NCBI RefSeq assembly: GCF_947489755.1
Contig: NZ_CANLFB010000022.1
Span: 1 to 64,000 of the forward strand
Origin: an uncultured Psychromonas sp.
GTDB taxonomy: Bacteria; Pseudomonadota; Gammaproteobacteria; Enterobacterales; Psychromonadaceae
Length of the DNA: 64,000 bases
Direction of reading: 5' to 3'
The first letter of the stretch is position 1, and every line of letters begins with the position of its first letter. The notes under the pieces are model-generated. The model worked only from the letters and a program-made list of their open reading frames with translations. It searched no databases and was not told where the DNA came from. Both the position numbers and the translations under genes were made by a program. Positions 26,802-34,689 of this stretch are shown here, piece after piece.

Positions 26802-28001
26802 TTGAAGGATAAGCAAAACAACCAGCAAGTAAACGAGCCCTCTTCAGATGTTCAAATCAATAATGAACAGCAAATTAACTCACCAGTAAAACCAAATTCA
26901 AACTCCTCTGAGAATCAAAGTGCTCTCTCTCCTGACCAAGAAGTCCAACAAGTAAAGCAAAGCAAAAAAGATAGAAAAACCTTATATACCATTGGTTTTT
27001 GGTTCTTTTTTATCATCGTTCTTATTGGCTGTATCTACTTTGGCAAGTCTATATTATTGCCTGTCATAGTGAGTACGTTTATTGCGTTGTTATGTAGTCC
27101 ACTAGTTAATTATTTGGAAAGAGTCGGCATTCCCAGAACAATAGGGGTATTGAGTGTTATCTTTTTGATTGTTGGTCTTCTATTTGGAGGAGTCGCAGTA
27201 TTAACTGAACCTGCTCAGCAATGGTGGTCGAAACTACCAGAACTAGTAAAAGATATTTCACAAGAAGTGACTAATGCAACCAATAACGCAGGTACAAGTT
27301 CTGCATTAAATGAAGCCATTGTTAATAGTTCTAATGTCGGAGAGTTTCAAAGCACAACGGTTGTTTCTCTGGTTAAAAGTATTGCTATAGCGACACCGAC
27401 AGCAATTACTCAATTAATGATTTCACTGTTTATGGCGTACTTTATGCTCAGTTATGGCCGCTCTTTGTTTACTGGTTTTTTAATGCAATTTGACCATCTC
27501 TCTAACAAACGTAAAACAGTGGAATTAGTGAGAGTGATTCAAAAAGATCTGTCTCGTTATATCGGCACTGTAACGTTAATTAATATTGCATTGGGTATCG
27601 TCGTCGGCTGTGTATTTTTTATGTTCGGTGTTGATGACCCATTCCTATGGGGCACACTCGCAGGCATTATGAACTTTGCGCCTTATTTAGGGCCGCTTAT
27701 TTCTATGATCTGCTTCGGTGTTATCACTTATGTACAATTTGACTCAATGAGTTATGCCTTTATTATCATTGCGACTTATTTAGTGATTAATATGGCAGAA
27801 AGTCAGTTTGTAACCCCTACTTTATTGGGAAGACGATTTAACCTAAATCCGTTGATTATTTTCATGTGGTTAATTTTATGGGGATGGTTATGGGGGAGTA
27901 TGGGGATGTTACTTGGCGTGCCATTGTTAGTGTGTTTAAACACTTTATTAGAACGTTTAGATATTTTTGGTCGAAGTCATTTAGTACTAAGAGCAAGATG
28001 A
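26802..28001 (+). CDS. AI-2E family transporter
   Basis: A 399-residue inner-membrane protein of the AI-2E exporter/permease family (PF01594). About 60 hydrophilic Gln/Asn/Ser residues precede eight or so hydrophobic segments. The family hallmark near the end reads NLNPLIIFMWLILWGWLWGSMGMLLGVPLL. It starts with TTG at 26802; the nearby ATG is out of frame, and AAAAGGA lies nine bases upstream. Members export autoinducer-2 or act as sodium/proton antiporters, and the substrate here is not known. It lies 163 bases after the yqj-like genes and may be read with them. Confidence 0.85.
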   Translation: MKDKQNNQQVNEPSSDVQINNEQQINSPVKPNSNSSENQSALSPDQEVQQVKQSKKDRKTLYTIGFWFFFIIVLIGCIYFGKSILLPVIVSTFIALLCSPLVNYLERVGIPRTIGVLSVIFLIVGLLFGGVAVLTEPAQQWWSKLPELVKDISQEVTNATNNAGTSSALNEAIVNSSNVGEFQSTTVVSLVKSIAIATPTAITQLMISLFMAYFMLSYGRSLFTGFLMQFDHLSNKRKTVELVRVIQKDLSRYIGTVTLINIALGIVVGCVFFMFGVDDPFLWGTLAGIMNFAPYLGPLISMICFGVITYVQFDSMSYAFIIIATYLVINMAESQFVTPTLLGRRFNLNPLIIFMWLILWGWLWGSMGMLLGVPLLVCLNTLLERLDIFGRSHLVLRAR

Positions 28002-28105
28002 TTTAAAACGTGTTTTATAAAAGTAATTGCTTGAAATTAACACGCTAAACTAGCACTTTTAAACTGAGATTATTTAGCATATTTTAAATCAAAGTGGACT
28101 TATCA

Positions 28106-28151
28106 ACATTGAGAACACTAATAATTTGCTGTTCTCAATGTGTTAGTTTTT
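28106..28151 (+). terminator. terminator between convergent genes
   Basis: A 12-bp perfect stem (ACATTGAGAACA with TGTTCTCAATGT) followed on the + strand by GTTAGTTTTT. It ends the AI-2E transcript. The symmetric stem may also serve the opposing sigma-54 activator gene. Confidence 0.75.
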
Positions 28152-28188
28152 GTCACTTTATAAGCTTACGGCATGTAACGATGGTTAA

Positions 28189-29535
28189 TTAAGTGACTTC
28201 ATATTTATCGAGTTTATTGTAGAGTGTCTTAACACTGATACCAAGCTCTTGCGCCGTTTTGGTTTTATTACCTTCATTATTATCTAAGGTATTCACTATC
28301 GCCGCTTTTTCTATTGCGACTAAAGCAACGCCCACCGGTACTAATGCATTGAGTGTTGGATCTTCACCTTCTATTTGAAGCGAATCTGTAACGATATGCT
28401 CCTCTTTTATAACGTCATCTGAAAGAATAAATGCTCTTTCAATAGAGTGTTTTAATTCCCTTACGTTACCTGGCCAATCGTATGCTGCAATTTTATCTAA
28501 TGCATCATCTAATATTGTTTTGGTTTTTATTGCTTTAGCGTTTTGATGGGCAATAAAGTGTTTTGCTAAACCAATAATATCACCATTCCTTTCTCTTAAA
28601 GGAGGCACATTAATTGGGAAGTGAGCTAAACGAAAATACAGATCTTCTCTTAATTCTTGTTCATCAATCGCCGTTTGAGGGTCGCGGTTGGTTGCTGCAA
28701 TAATGCGTGTATTTGCTATATGTACCGTTTCTCCGCCAACACGACGATATTCCCCTGTTTCCAATACCCTTAATAACTTTACTTGATGTTCAATAGGCAT
28801 TTCAGTTATTTCATCAAGAAATAAAGTGCCACCTTCAGCACGTTTGAATACCCCATCATGTGGTTTGTCTGCACCGGTAAAAGCGCCTTTATTATGACCA
28901 AATAATTCGCTATCTACTAAATCAGGGCTGATAGCACCACAGTTAATTGCAACAAATGGGTATTGGTTTCGGTCACTTGCTTGATGGATGGTTTGAGCAA
29001 CAAGCTCTTTACCTGCTCCACTTTCTCCAATAATAAATACAGAAGCATCCGTTTTTGCTACACGTCTTAATGTTCTATATAACCGATGCATTGGGCTTGA
29101 AGAGCCAATTAATAAACCAAATTGGTCTAAATCGCTGGTGGATACTTGTTGCCCAGCTGTACTTTTAGGTAAATTAGATTGTCGTACGTCTTGTAATGTT
29201 TCTGCTAATATTTCTATATCAACAGGCATGCGGTAATGAAATATCGCACCTAATTGCATTAATTTATCTAAGTTTGGATTAGGAACGCCGGAACTGATGA
29301 TGATTAAATCCATCTCATTCAATTCATCTAGTTTAGATAGGGCTTCATAATCTTCAGAGCTAAAGCTACTGACACCAATAATTGCAACCGTAGGTGCCAT
29401 TGTTTTGATTTTTGATATCCAATCTTGGCTTGCATCTAATTCAATAATATCGAATTGAGTCAATTCTGAATTACTCAATATAGCGTCACGTAATGAGCTA
29501 TTTTGAATACTTAATAACAAGTTTAATTTATGCAT
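28189..29535 (-). CDS. sigma-54-dependent activator with degenerate receiver domain
   Basis: About 448 residues from the ATG at 29535, which has GAGAG seven bases upstream; the longer frame starts at a weak TTG. The N-terminal 125 residues have a receiver-like pattern but lack the phospho-acceptor: the expected aspartate strand reads TVAIIGVSSFSS, and the conserved lysine region reads FHYRMPVD. The AAA+ domain is complete, with Walker A GESGAGKE, the sigma-54 contact loop GAFTGA, Walker B GGTLFLDEI and arginine fingers (YFRLAHFPI, PPLRERNGD). A Fis-type helix-turn-helix ends the protein. It probably activates the two sigma-54 promoters found at 25391 and 33228. Confidence 0.88.
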   Translation of the reverse strand: MHKLNLLLSIQNSSLRDAILSNSELTQFDIIELDASQDWISKIKTMAPTVAIIGVSSFSSEDYEALSKLDELNEMDLIIISSGVPNPNLDKLMQLGAIFHYRMPVDIEILAETLQDVRQSNLPKSTAGQQVSTSDLDQFGLLIGSSSPMHRLYRTLRRVAKTDASVFIIGESGAGKELVAQTIHQASDRNQYPFVAINCGAISPDLVDSELFGHNKGAFTGADKPHDGVFKRAEGGTLFLDEITEMPIEHQVKLLRVLETGEYRRVGGETVHIANTRIIAATNRDPQTAIDEQELREDLYFRLAHFPINVPPLRERNGDIIGLAKHFIAHQNAKAIKTKTILDDALDKIAAYDWPGNVRELKHSIERAFILSDDVIKEEHIVTDSLQIEGEDPTLNALVPVGVALVAIEKAAIVNTLDNNEGNKTKTAQELGISVKTLYNKLDKYEVT

Positions 29536-29905
29536 TAATTTGCTCTCACGATAATGAATCAATCATATAATTTTTTAGGAGGGGGAGCTAATCATCGCGA
29601 TGAATGGTAATTTTGTCAAATTTATAACTTGATACTTTTTATTTGATATAGAGAAAATCGTCTATGGACTTGTTAGGAAGCTAGGTATTATGCGGAATAT
29701 TGTTGACAATAGCAGGGCTTATATTTTTTAAAATAAGTAAACTGGTTGTGTGTTTATTGGTCAATGTTGTTGTGTTAATAGTTATATTCAGAGTTATTTT
29801 TGATACGTGCTTTATTTATCTCAGAACTCAAATTTTTTAGATTCAAGGGTAAACCTAAACCTAAAATGAAGATCCAAAATCTAAAGCACCAATCAATATT
29901 CTTTT
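29536..29905. other. intergenic region upstream of the sigma-54 activator
   Basis: About 370 bases between two minus-strand genes. No sigma-54 promoter is visible for the activator. TATGGACTTGTTAGGAAG at about 29663-29680 resembles the core GGAACTTG of the repeated element at 33311-33447, but one copy is weak evidence. Nothing else is recognised. Confidence 0.4.
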
Positions 29906-31525
29906 TTATTGAGAAATGGCAAAGACCTTAAGTGATGAAGGCTGTACTGTTATTTTAATATTTTGCGCTCGATAATTTTCACCGTCAATAACATACTCTA
30001 TTTCATGATCTGCAGATATTTCTATCTGCTTACCGTCACAATATTGAAATTGGTTTGCTTTATCTTGAAGCCCTAAACTAGAAGCCGCTAAATCAGATAA
30101 CGCAATCACTGTCTCAGTAAATGAATTCGTATTATCTAAATAAGTCATGTGCAACTTACCATCATCTGGCTCTGGTGCATCACCACCTTGAGCTAATAAA
30201 GTACTGAATGGAGCGGTATTGGCGACCATTAAGCTTTGAACATTCAAATTTTGTTGAGCTTCATCATTGATTTTTACATTCAACTGTTGTGATTCACTTG
30301 AAACCACTGCATTAAAGAAGCCATTCAAATAAGCAAACTGGCCATTTTCATTTTTATTCTCTCTATTTGCTGACGAAATCATTTGCTGTTCAAAACCAAT
30401 ACCCATCGCTAACAACATTAATTGTTCATTACATTTCGCCGTATCAATCGTGCGAACTTGTTCAGATAAAATAGCATTGCAAGCTGCATTTACTGGAGAA
30501 TATTTTGCTGGTAAACCATACAATACATGGCATAAAGCGTTTGTTGTACCAAAAGGCACAATCCCCAATATTATTTCTGATTCAATGAGTTGGCTAGCCA
30601 CTTCCGTTACGGTTCCGTCACCACCGCATACAATTATTTTTTTGGCACCTGCACTTTTAGCTTGTTTAGTCAGGGCTGTTGCTGAAATATCTGGCGTGGT
30701 TTCTACAATTTTTAGACGATGCTTGGTACTTAATTGTCGAATTAATTGTTGTTGATATTGCAGCCATTTACCACCCCCTGACACAGGGTTCACAATCATC
30801 CAGGTTGGTTCTGGTAGTTTTAGTTTTTGTTGTTTACTAATCGCGTTGAGCACTTTGTATTGTTTCTTATTTAAGTTAGCTGAACTGCGAATAGAATGAA
30901 TTTGAGTTAGTGCGTCATCGACACTCAGCGAAGAGTCTCGACTTAATAAATAAGCCGCCATGACAAATACAGAACGCCCACGACCTAAAGCACAATGGAT
31001 AACCACAGAGCGAGATTGTGATAGTTGTACGTCAATCCAATAAAGTGCATGGCGTAGTTTATGTAAAGAAGGTGCTTTGTGATCTAATACTGGAATGGTT
31101 AAATAATCGAAATTTTTATCTGTCATCGCACTTTCTAAACCAGCAAACTCAGCTGTGACATCAACAATACAGTCAATATTTTGTGACTTTAAATATTCTA
31201 AGTCCGACGATAATAACCGTCTTGAAAGGTATAAGTTATTGGTTATTTTTTGTATGGGAGGAACATCATCGTTCTTTCTTGCCCACGCGTTATAAGCTTT
31301 AACGCCCAGTAGAAAAGGGATGAAAGCCCATTGGATCCACCATAGTATTTTTCCATCACTGTTTTTTCTAAAAATAGAGGGAATATCAAATAAATAAGCC
31401 ACGCTGACAATCGCTAATGAAAGGGCTACCCATGAAAATAATATTTTCAGTATTAGCATCGGAAGAAACCAAGCTAAGGCTAAGCTTAATAACGTGCCAA
31501 ATAAGTAATATTTAGTAATAAACAT
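29906..31525 (-). CDS. dual-specificity phosphatase fused to diacylglycerol kinase-like domain
   Basis: 539 residues in three parts: two or more membrane segments at about 1-80; a dual-specificity phosphatase domain with the loop HCALGRGRS (Cys178, Arg184); and a diacylglycerol/sphingosine kinase-type domain from about 240, with NPVSGGGKW and the nucleotide signature CGGDGTVTEVA (Asp303), then PFGTTNALCHVL. The family phosphorylates lipids or related molecules at the inner membrane. Joined to a phosphatase, it could act on both lipid and phosphoprotein or phospholipid substrates; this is inference. It sits next to hemerythrin and envelope-stress genes. A terminator separates it from the hemerythrin gene. 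Confidence 0.83.
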   Translation of the reverse strand: MFITKYYLFGTLLSLALAWFLPMLILKILFSWVALSLAIVSVAYLFDIPSIFRKNSDGKILWWIQWAFIPFLLGVKAYNAWARKNDDVPPIQKITNNLYLSRRLLSSDLEYLKSQNIDCIVDVTAEFAGLESAMTDKNFDYLTIPVLDHKAPSLHKLRHALYWIDVQLSQSRSVVIHCALGRGRSVFVMAAYLLSRDSSLSVDDALTQIHSIRSSANLNKKQYKVLNAISKQQKLKLPEPTWMIVNPVSGGGKWLQYQQQLIRQLSTKHRLKIVETTPDISATALTKQAKSAGAKKIIVCGGDGTVTEVASQLIESEIILGIVPFGTTNALCHVLYGLPAKYSPVNAACNAILSEQVRTIDTAKCNEQLMLLAMGIGFEQQMISSANRENKNENGQFAYLNGFFNAVVSSESQQLNVKINDEAQQNLNVQSLMVANTAPFSTLLAQGGDAPEPDDGKLHMTYLDNTNSFTETVIALSDLAASSLGLQDKANQFQYCDGKQIEISADHEIEYVIDGENYRAQNIKITVQPSSLKVFAISQ

Positions 31526-31591
31526 GGAATTTCCTTAACGAAGAAACTTAGTGATGAAACTTGGCGAATAAATGAAAAAAGCACTAACAAT

Positions 31592-31627
31592 AAAACTCAG
31601 ATTGTGTATTAATAATACAATCTGAGT
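31592..31627 (-). terminator. terminator after the hemerythrin gene
   Basis: A 14-bp stem (ACTCAGATTGTATT pairing, with a two-base bulge) followed by TTTTATTG on the minus strand, ten bases past the hemerythrin stop. Confidence 0.8.
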
Positions 31628-31636
31628 CATTTAGTA

Positions 31637-32068
31637 TTAGCTCGCCATTTCTTCAATATATTCTTCAGCAAGATTGTGCTTTTGTTTTGCAGTAAACACT
31701 TTGCCTGCCATTTGGAAGAAACGTTGCTCTTCTTCCTCAAGGTGATGAGACACTTTATGCTGTAAAGATTGCATAATAGTTAGCCATCCTGGTGAGCTGA
31801 ATTCAGTTTTATCTAATTGTTCAATAATTTTATCAATTTCATGGTGTTCTGCGATACCGTGTCGTGATAATTCAACGGTTTTATCAGCTTTGATTAATGG
31901 TGCATAAAAGGCACGTTCTTCTGCAATCGCATGCAGTTTAAGCTCTTGTTTTAAATCATCATAAAACTCACGTCTGGTTGATGAGTCACCCGAGGTTTTC
32001 AGTAAGGCTTCCATTAACATTCGTTGTTTTTGATGACTTTCTCGTAATGCTTCAAAAATGTTATTCAT
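31637..32068 (-). CDS. hemerythrin-domain protein
   Basis: A 143-residue four-helix hemerythrin-like protein. The putative di-iron ligands are spread in the usual pattern: His12, His46 and Glu50 (KLHAIAEERAFY), His74/75 (AEHHEID), and HKVSHHLEEEEQRFF near residue 105. Such bacterial proteins handle oxygen, nitric oxide or iron under stress. No signal peptide is seen, so it is cytoplasmic. It stands alone on its transcript, judged by the downstream terminator, within a group of envelope-stress genes. Confidence 0.87.
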   Translation of the reverse strand: MNNIFEALRESHQKQRMLMEALLKTSGDSSTRREFYDDLKQELKLHAIAEERAFYAPLIKADKTVELSRHGIAEHHEIDKIIEQLDKTEFSSPGWLTIMQSLQHKVSHHLEEEEQRFFQMAGKVFTAKQKHNLAEEYIEEMAS

Positions 32069-32139
32069 TATTTATTCCTTCTGTATATTGTTACCGGATT
32101 CGGATTAATGCAGTGAATATCTGAGGTTTAAACAGCGAT

Positions 32140-32177
32140 AAAAGAGAGAATAATCAAGATAGTTTATTCTCTCTTTT
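32140..32177 (-). terminator. terminator after the small lipoprotein gene
   Basis: A perfect 14-bp stem (AAAAGAGAGAATAA with TTATTCTCTCTTTT), with U-rich ends on both strands, 15 bases past the stop at 32192. Confidence 0.85.
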
Positions 32178-32191
32178 ACTGATAACAAGTA

Positions 32192-32386
32192 TTAGCAATC
32201 TTTATCTTCTGCATTCAGTGTATCTTTTAAACCTTCACAGGTATCTTCAATACTATTTTCAATATCTGTTGATGCATCATCAATCTTTTCGCCTGCTTTT
32301 TCTGCAGGGCCTTCAGTACAACCACTCAGGGCCAAAACTAAACCTGAAATTGCTGCAAAGTGTTTATAAGATCTTATATTAGTCAT
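32192..32386 (-). CDS. small entericidin-like lipoprotein
   Basis: 64 residues with a lipoprotein signal ending in ALSGC (Cys23). The mature part is short and acidic: ENSIEDTCEGLKDTLNAEDK with two further cysteines, and AEKAGEKIDDA, reminiscent of entericidin-type proteins. AGGAGA precedes the ATG. It follows the DUF1328 gene by 18 bases, so the two are almost certainly co-transcribed, perhaps from the sigma-54 promoter upstream of the BON gene. The function is unknown. Confidence 0.75.
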   Translation of the reverse strand: MTNIRSYKHFAAISGLVLALSGCTEGPAEKAGEKIDDASTDIENSIEDTCEGLKDTLNAEDKDC

Positions 32387-32404
32387 TTTGTTCTCCTACT
32401 ATTT

Positions 32405-32566
32405 CTAGCGTTTTATGATATTGGCGACAATCGAGATAACAAACAGCACTGCAAACAGATAAAATATTATTTTTGCAATACTAGCGGCTGCGCCAGCGAT
32501 ACCACCAAATCCGAATACAGCTGAAATTAAGGCAATCACGAGAAATAAAAATACCCAGCGAATCAT
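32405..32566 (-). CDS. DUF1328 (YtjA-like) small membrane protein
   Basis: A 53-residue protein read directly from the sequence: [20 protein letters not shown], then [20 protein letters not shown] and a short basic tail ending in KR. It matches the DUF1328 family in length, in the two hydrophobic helices and in the central [15 protein letters not shown]. The ribosome site TAAGGAG lies seven bases before the ATG. It lies 70 bases after the BON gene and 18 before the small lipoprotein gene, within one probable transcript. DUF1328 proteins are uncharacterised and often accompany stress genes. Confidence 0.88.
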   Translation of the reverse strand: MIRWVFLFLVIALISAVFGFGGIAGAAASIAKIIFYLFAVLFVISIVANIIKR

Positions 32567-32636
32567 GTTGTCTCTCCTTACTTAGATGATGTGTTACATG
32601 CATTACAAAAATGCATTTATAAAAATAAAACGTGGA

Positions 32637-33191
32637 TTATTGGATAATTTCAAGCTTATCAATAACCTTAGATACATCTTCTGTATTACGTGCCATATTC
32701 ATTGCTAAATCGTGCTCTGTATCTGATGCCACTTTACCGGTTAACAGAACAACGTTATTGGTGGTTTTTACTTCAATATCCATTGCACTAACGTCCTCAG
32801 CCATTAATAATCGCGTTTTTAAAACGGTTGTAATTTTGGCATCCGTTAGAGCAGACAGAGCTTTATCATCTAAACCTGCTTGGTTATTTTCTTCTAAAAT
32901 AGATAGATTATTCTCTACCTCTTTGACGCCATCTAATCCTGCGATTAATTCACCAGCTAATGATTTTTCGATATTGCTATCAACTGCGCCCGTTAAGGTG
33001 ACGACACCACTATGAACGTCAGTATTAATATCAAATGAGTTTAAGTTGGTGTTTAGTAGCAATGTTGTTTCAGCTTTACCATCTATCCACGCATCAAGAG
33101 ATTCATTCTTCCAACTTTGTTGATCTGCTAATGCGATCGTTGATGAAGTTAGTAGTACAGTTGAAAGTGCAATTGTTTTCATGCTCTTCAT
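32637..33191 (-). CDS. periplasmic BON-domain protein (OsmY-like)
   Basis: 184 residues with a Sec signal peptide (cleavage near ALA-DQQ, about residue 22) and two BON domains. The first, about 45-105, holds FDINTDVHSGVVTLTGAV; the second, about 117-180, holds DIEVKTTNNVVLLTGKV. OsmY-type proteins protect the periplasm and membranes under osmotic or other stress. AAGGAG precedes the ATG. The promoter is a good sigma-54 box 37 bases upstream, with repeated elements further out, so the gene is likely controlled by the nearby activator. DUF1328 and lipoprotein genes follow. Confidence 0.88.
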   Translation of the reverse strand: MKSMKTIALSTVLLTSSTIALADQQSWKNESLDAWIDGKAETTLLLNTNLNSFDINTDVHSGVVTLTGAVDSNIEKSLAGELIAGLDGVKEVENNLSILEENNQAGLDDKALSALTDAKITTVLKTRLLMAEDVSAMDIEVKTTNNVVLLTGKVASDTEHDLAMNMARNTEDVSKVIDKLEIIQ

Positions 33192-33227
33192 ATTGTTTCT
33201 CCTTTATTTGATGTGTATTCAGTATAT

Positions 33228-33243
33228 TGCGATTACTGTGCCA
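33228..33243 (-). promoter_or_regulatory. sigma-54 promoter of the BON/DUF1328/lipoprotein genes
   Basis: On the minus strand TTGGCACAGTAATCGCA contains TGGCAC-N5-TCGCA, a single mismatch to the TGGCAC-N5-TTGCA consensus, with exact spacing. Transcription would begin near 33217, about 25 bases before the BON start codon. Confidence 0.8.
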
Positions 33244-33310
33244 AGTTTTTATCTTATTGTTTTTGTTGTGTATTTTTATTGACATGAAAAACATTCTGGT
33301 AAAAGTGTGA

Positions 33311-33447
33311 ATTATTTACAGGGTGTAAATGTAATAATGATTTGATTTGAGCTATTTAATTTTAAAGCATGATCATTATTTGTAGGAACTTGTTGTGGGT
33401 ATTTGATCATTATTTACAGGGACTTGAAAAAATGTTGTAGGAACTTG
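33311..33447. repeat. repeated element, candidate activator-binding sites
   Basis: Two near-identical 22-base copies begin at 33371 and 33405 (GATCATTATTT, two variable bases, AGG, A or G, ACTTG). A copy of the right part (TGTAGGAACTTG) is at 33436, and a copy of the left part (ATTATTTACAGGG) is at 33311. They lie about 70-220 bases upstream of the sigma-54 promoter at 33228, where enhancer sites for activators usually sit. The remaining gap to 33555 holds nothing else I recognise. Confidence 0.65.
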
Positions 33448-33555
33448 AAAAAGGAAGGGGATGTTTATTGCATTAATGCGTTAATCTTTTTTATTTCAAA
33501 GTATACAAAATGAAAGGCAAACTGCAGTTTAGCTTACCCTTCTTTTTTTAGCCCT

Positions 33556-34527
33556 TTATCTCGGGCTAAGATCTTTACCTGATGCTGCTTGATAAAGTTG
33601 TTCAAAATTTGGAATACCTTGTTCCCAAATAGGTTTTTCTTTACCTAGGTATTCACATACGGCATCAAAGAATAATCGAGTTCTTACGGGGAGGTCTCGA
33701 TGTGGGTAAACAGCATAAATAGGATAATAATCTAGTAAAGCTAAGTCAGTTAATATTGGTACTAATAACCCATCTTTAATTTCGTTACTAACAAGAAATG
33801 CCGGTGTTATGAAGTAGGCACCACCAGATAAGGCTTTCATTAATAGAACATTTGCATCATTGCTCCTAAAAACACTTTTCATTTTTTGTTCTGTTGGCTT
33901 CCCATACTCATTTAAGTAATTAATTTCTTCCATTCTGGTGCTTGCTGTTGCAAAGCTAGCTGCCGGTAAGTCCGCTAAGTCTTCTATTTTAGTGGGATGC
34001 CCATAACTTTTAATAAATTCTGGCGCCGCTAAAATGAGTAAACGATTACGTGCGATGGGTCTGGCGATTAAAGAAGAGTCTTTAGGTTTACCGATTCGGA
34101 AAGCTAAATCAAACCCTTCAGAGATAATGTCGACAACACGGTCATCTAAACGCAGTTCAACTTCAACCTGTGGAAAACGTTTCTGAAAGTCATTAATCAC
34201 AGGTTGTAAATAACGTCGGCCAATAATAGATGAACTCGCTATTTTCAATACACCACGTGGTTCTTGGTGATAATTTTCAGCTAAGCGAAGTGTATCGCCC
34301 AATAAATCACGTATCTCAACTGTTTTTTTGACCATCTCTGCGCCAGCGGCCGTTAAAGAAAATGAGCGAGTAGATCGGTTAAGTAATCTCACACCTAATT
34401 CATCTTCTAATCGTCCAATCTGCTTCGAGACAACTGAGCGGTCTATGTTTCTAATTTCTGCTGCTTTCGCAAAAGAGCCTTGCTCAACGACTTCAAGTAG
34501 CATTAATAGTCGACTTGTGATGTCCAT
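33556..34527 (-). CDS. LysR-family regulator of the adjacent efflux operon
   Basis: 323 residues. The N-terminal helix-turn-helix reads LEVVEQGSFAKAAEIRNIDRSVVSKQIGRL, followed by the effector domain. GGGAG lies before the ATG. It diverges from the RND operon across 162 bases, which points to control of that operon. The subgroup resembles the many LysR proteins of proteobacteria that act on divergent efflux or oxidoreductase genes. The inducer is unknown. Confidence 0.85.
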   Translation of the reverse strand: MDITSRLLMLLEVVEQGSFAKAAEIRNIDRSVVSKQIGRLEDELGVRLLNRSTRSFSLTAAGAEMVKKTVEIRDLLGDTLRLAENYHQEPRGVLKIASSSIIGRRYLQPVINDFQKRFPQVEVELRLDDRVVDIISEGFDLAFRIGKPKDSSLIARPIARNRLLILAAPEFIKSYGHPTKIEDLADLPAASFATASTRMEEINYLNEYGKPTEQKMKSVFRSNDANVLLMKALSGGAYFITPAFLVSNEIKDGLLVPILTDLALLDYYPIYAVYPHRDLPVRTRLFFDAVCEYLGKEKPIWEQGIPNFEQLYQAASGKDLSPR

Positions 34528-34575
34528 ATTTACTCCCTAATAGCGCTTAAATGTGATGTTTAATCATTATTAAGT

Positions 34576-34609
34576 CACTTTTTTAGTGTTTATTGGTGCC
34601 ATTTTGGCA
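34576..34609. promoter_or_regulatory. inverted repeats in the LysR/RND intergenic region
   Basis: CACT/AGTG around a T run at 34576-34588 and the palindrome TGCCATTTTGGCA at 34597-34609 lie midway between the divergent genes. Either may be the LysR binding site. The assignment is inference. Confidence 0.35.
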
Positions 34610-34689
34610 TTAATGAATTTAAAAAACGATGCTTTTTTTGCACTAGTTTGTTCCGTAAAATTCACCGCAATTAGAAAAGGAGCATCACC

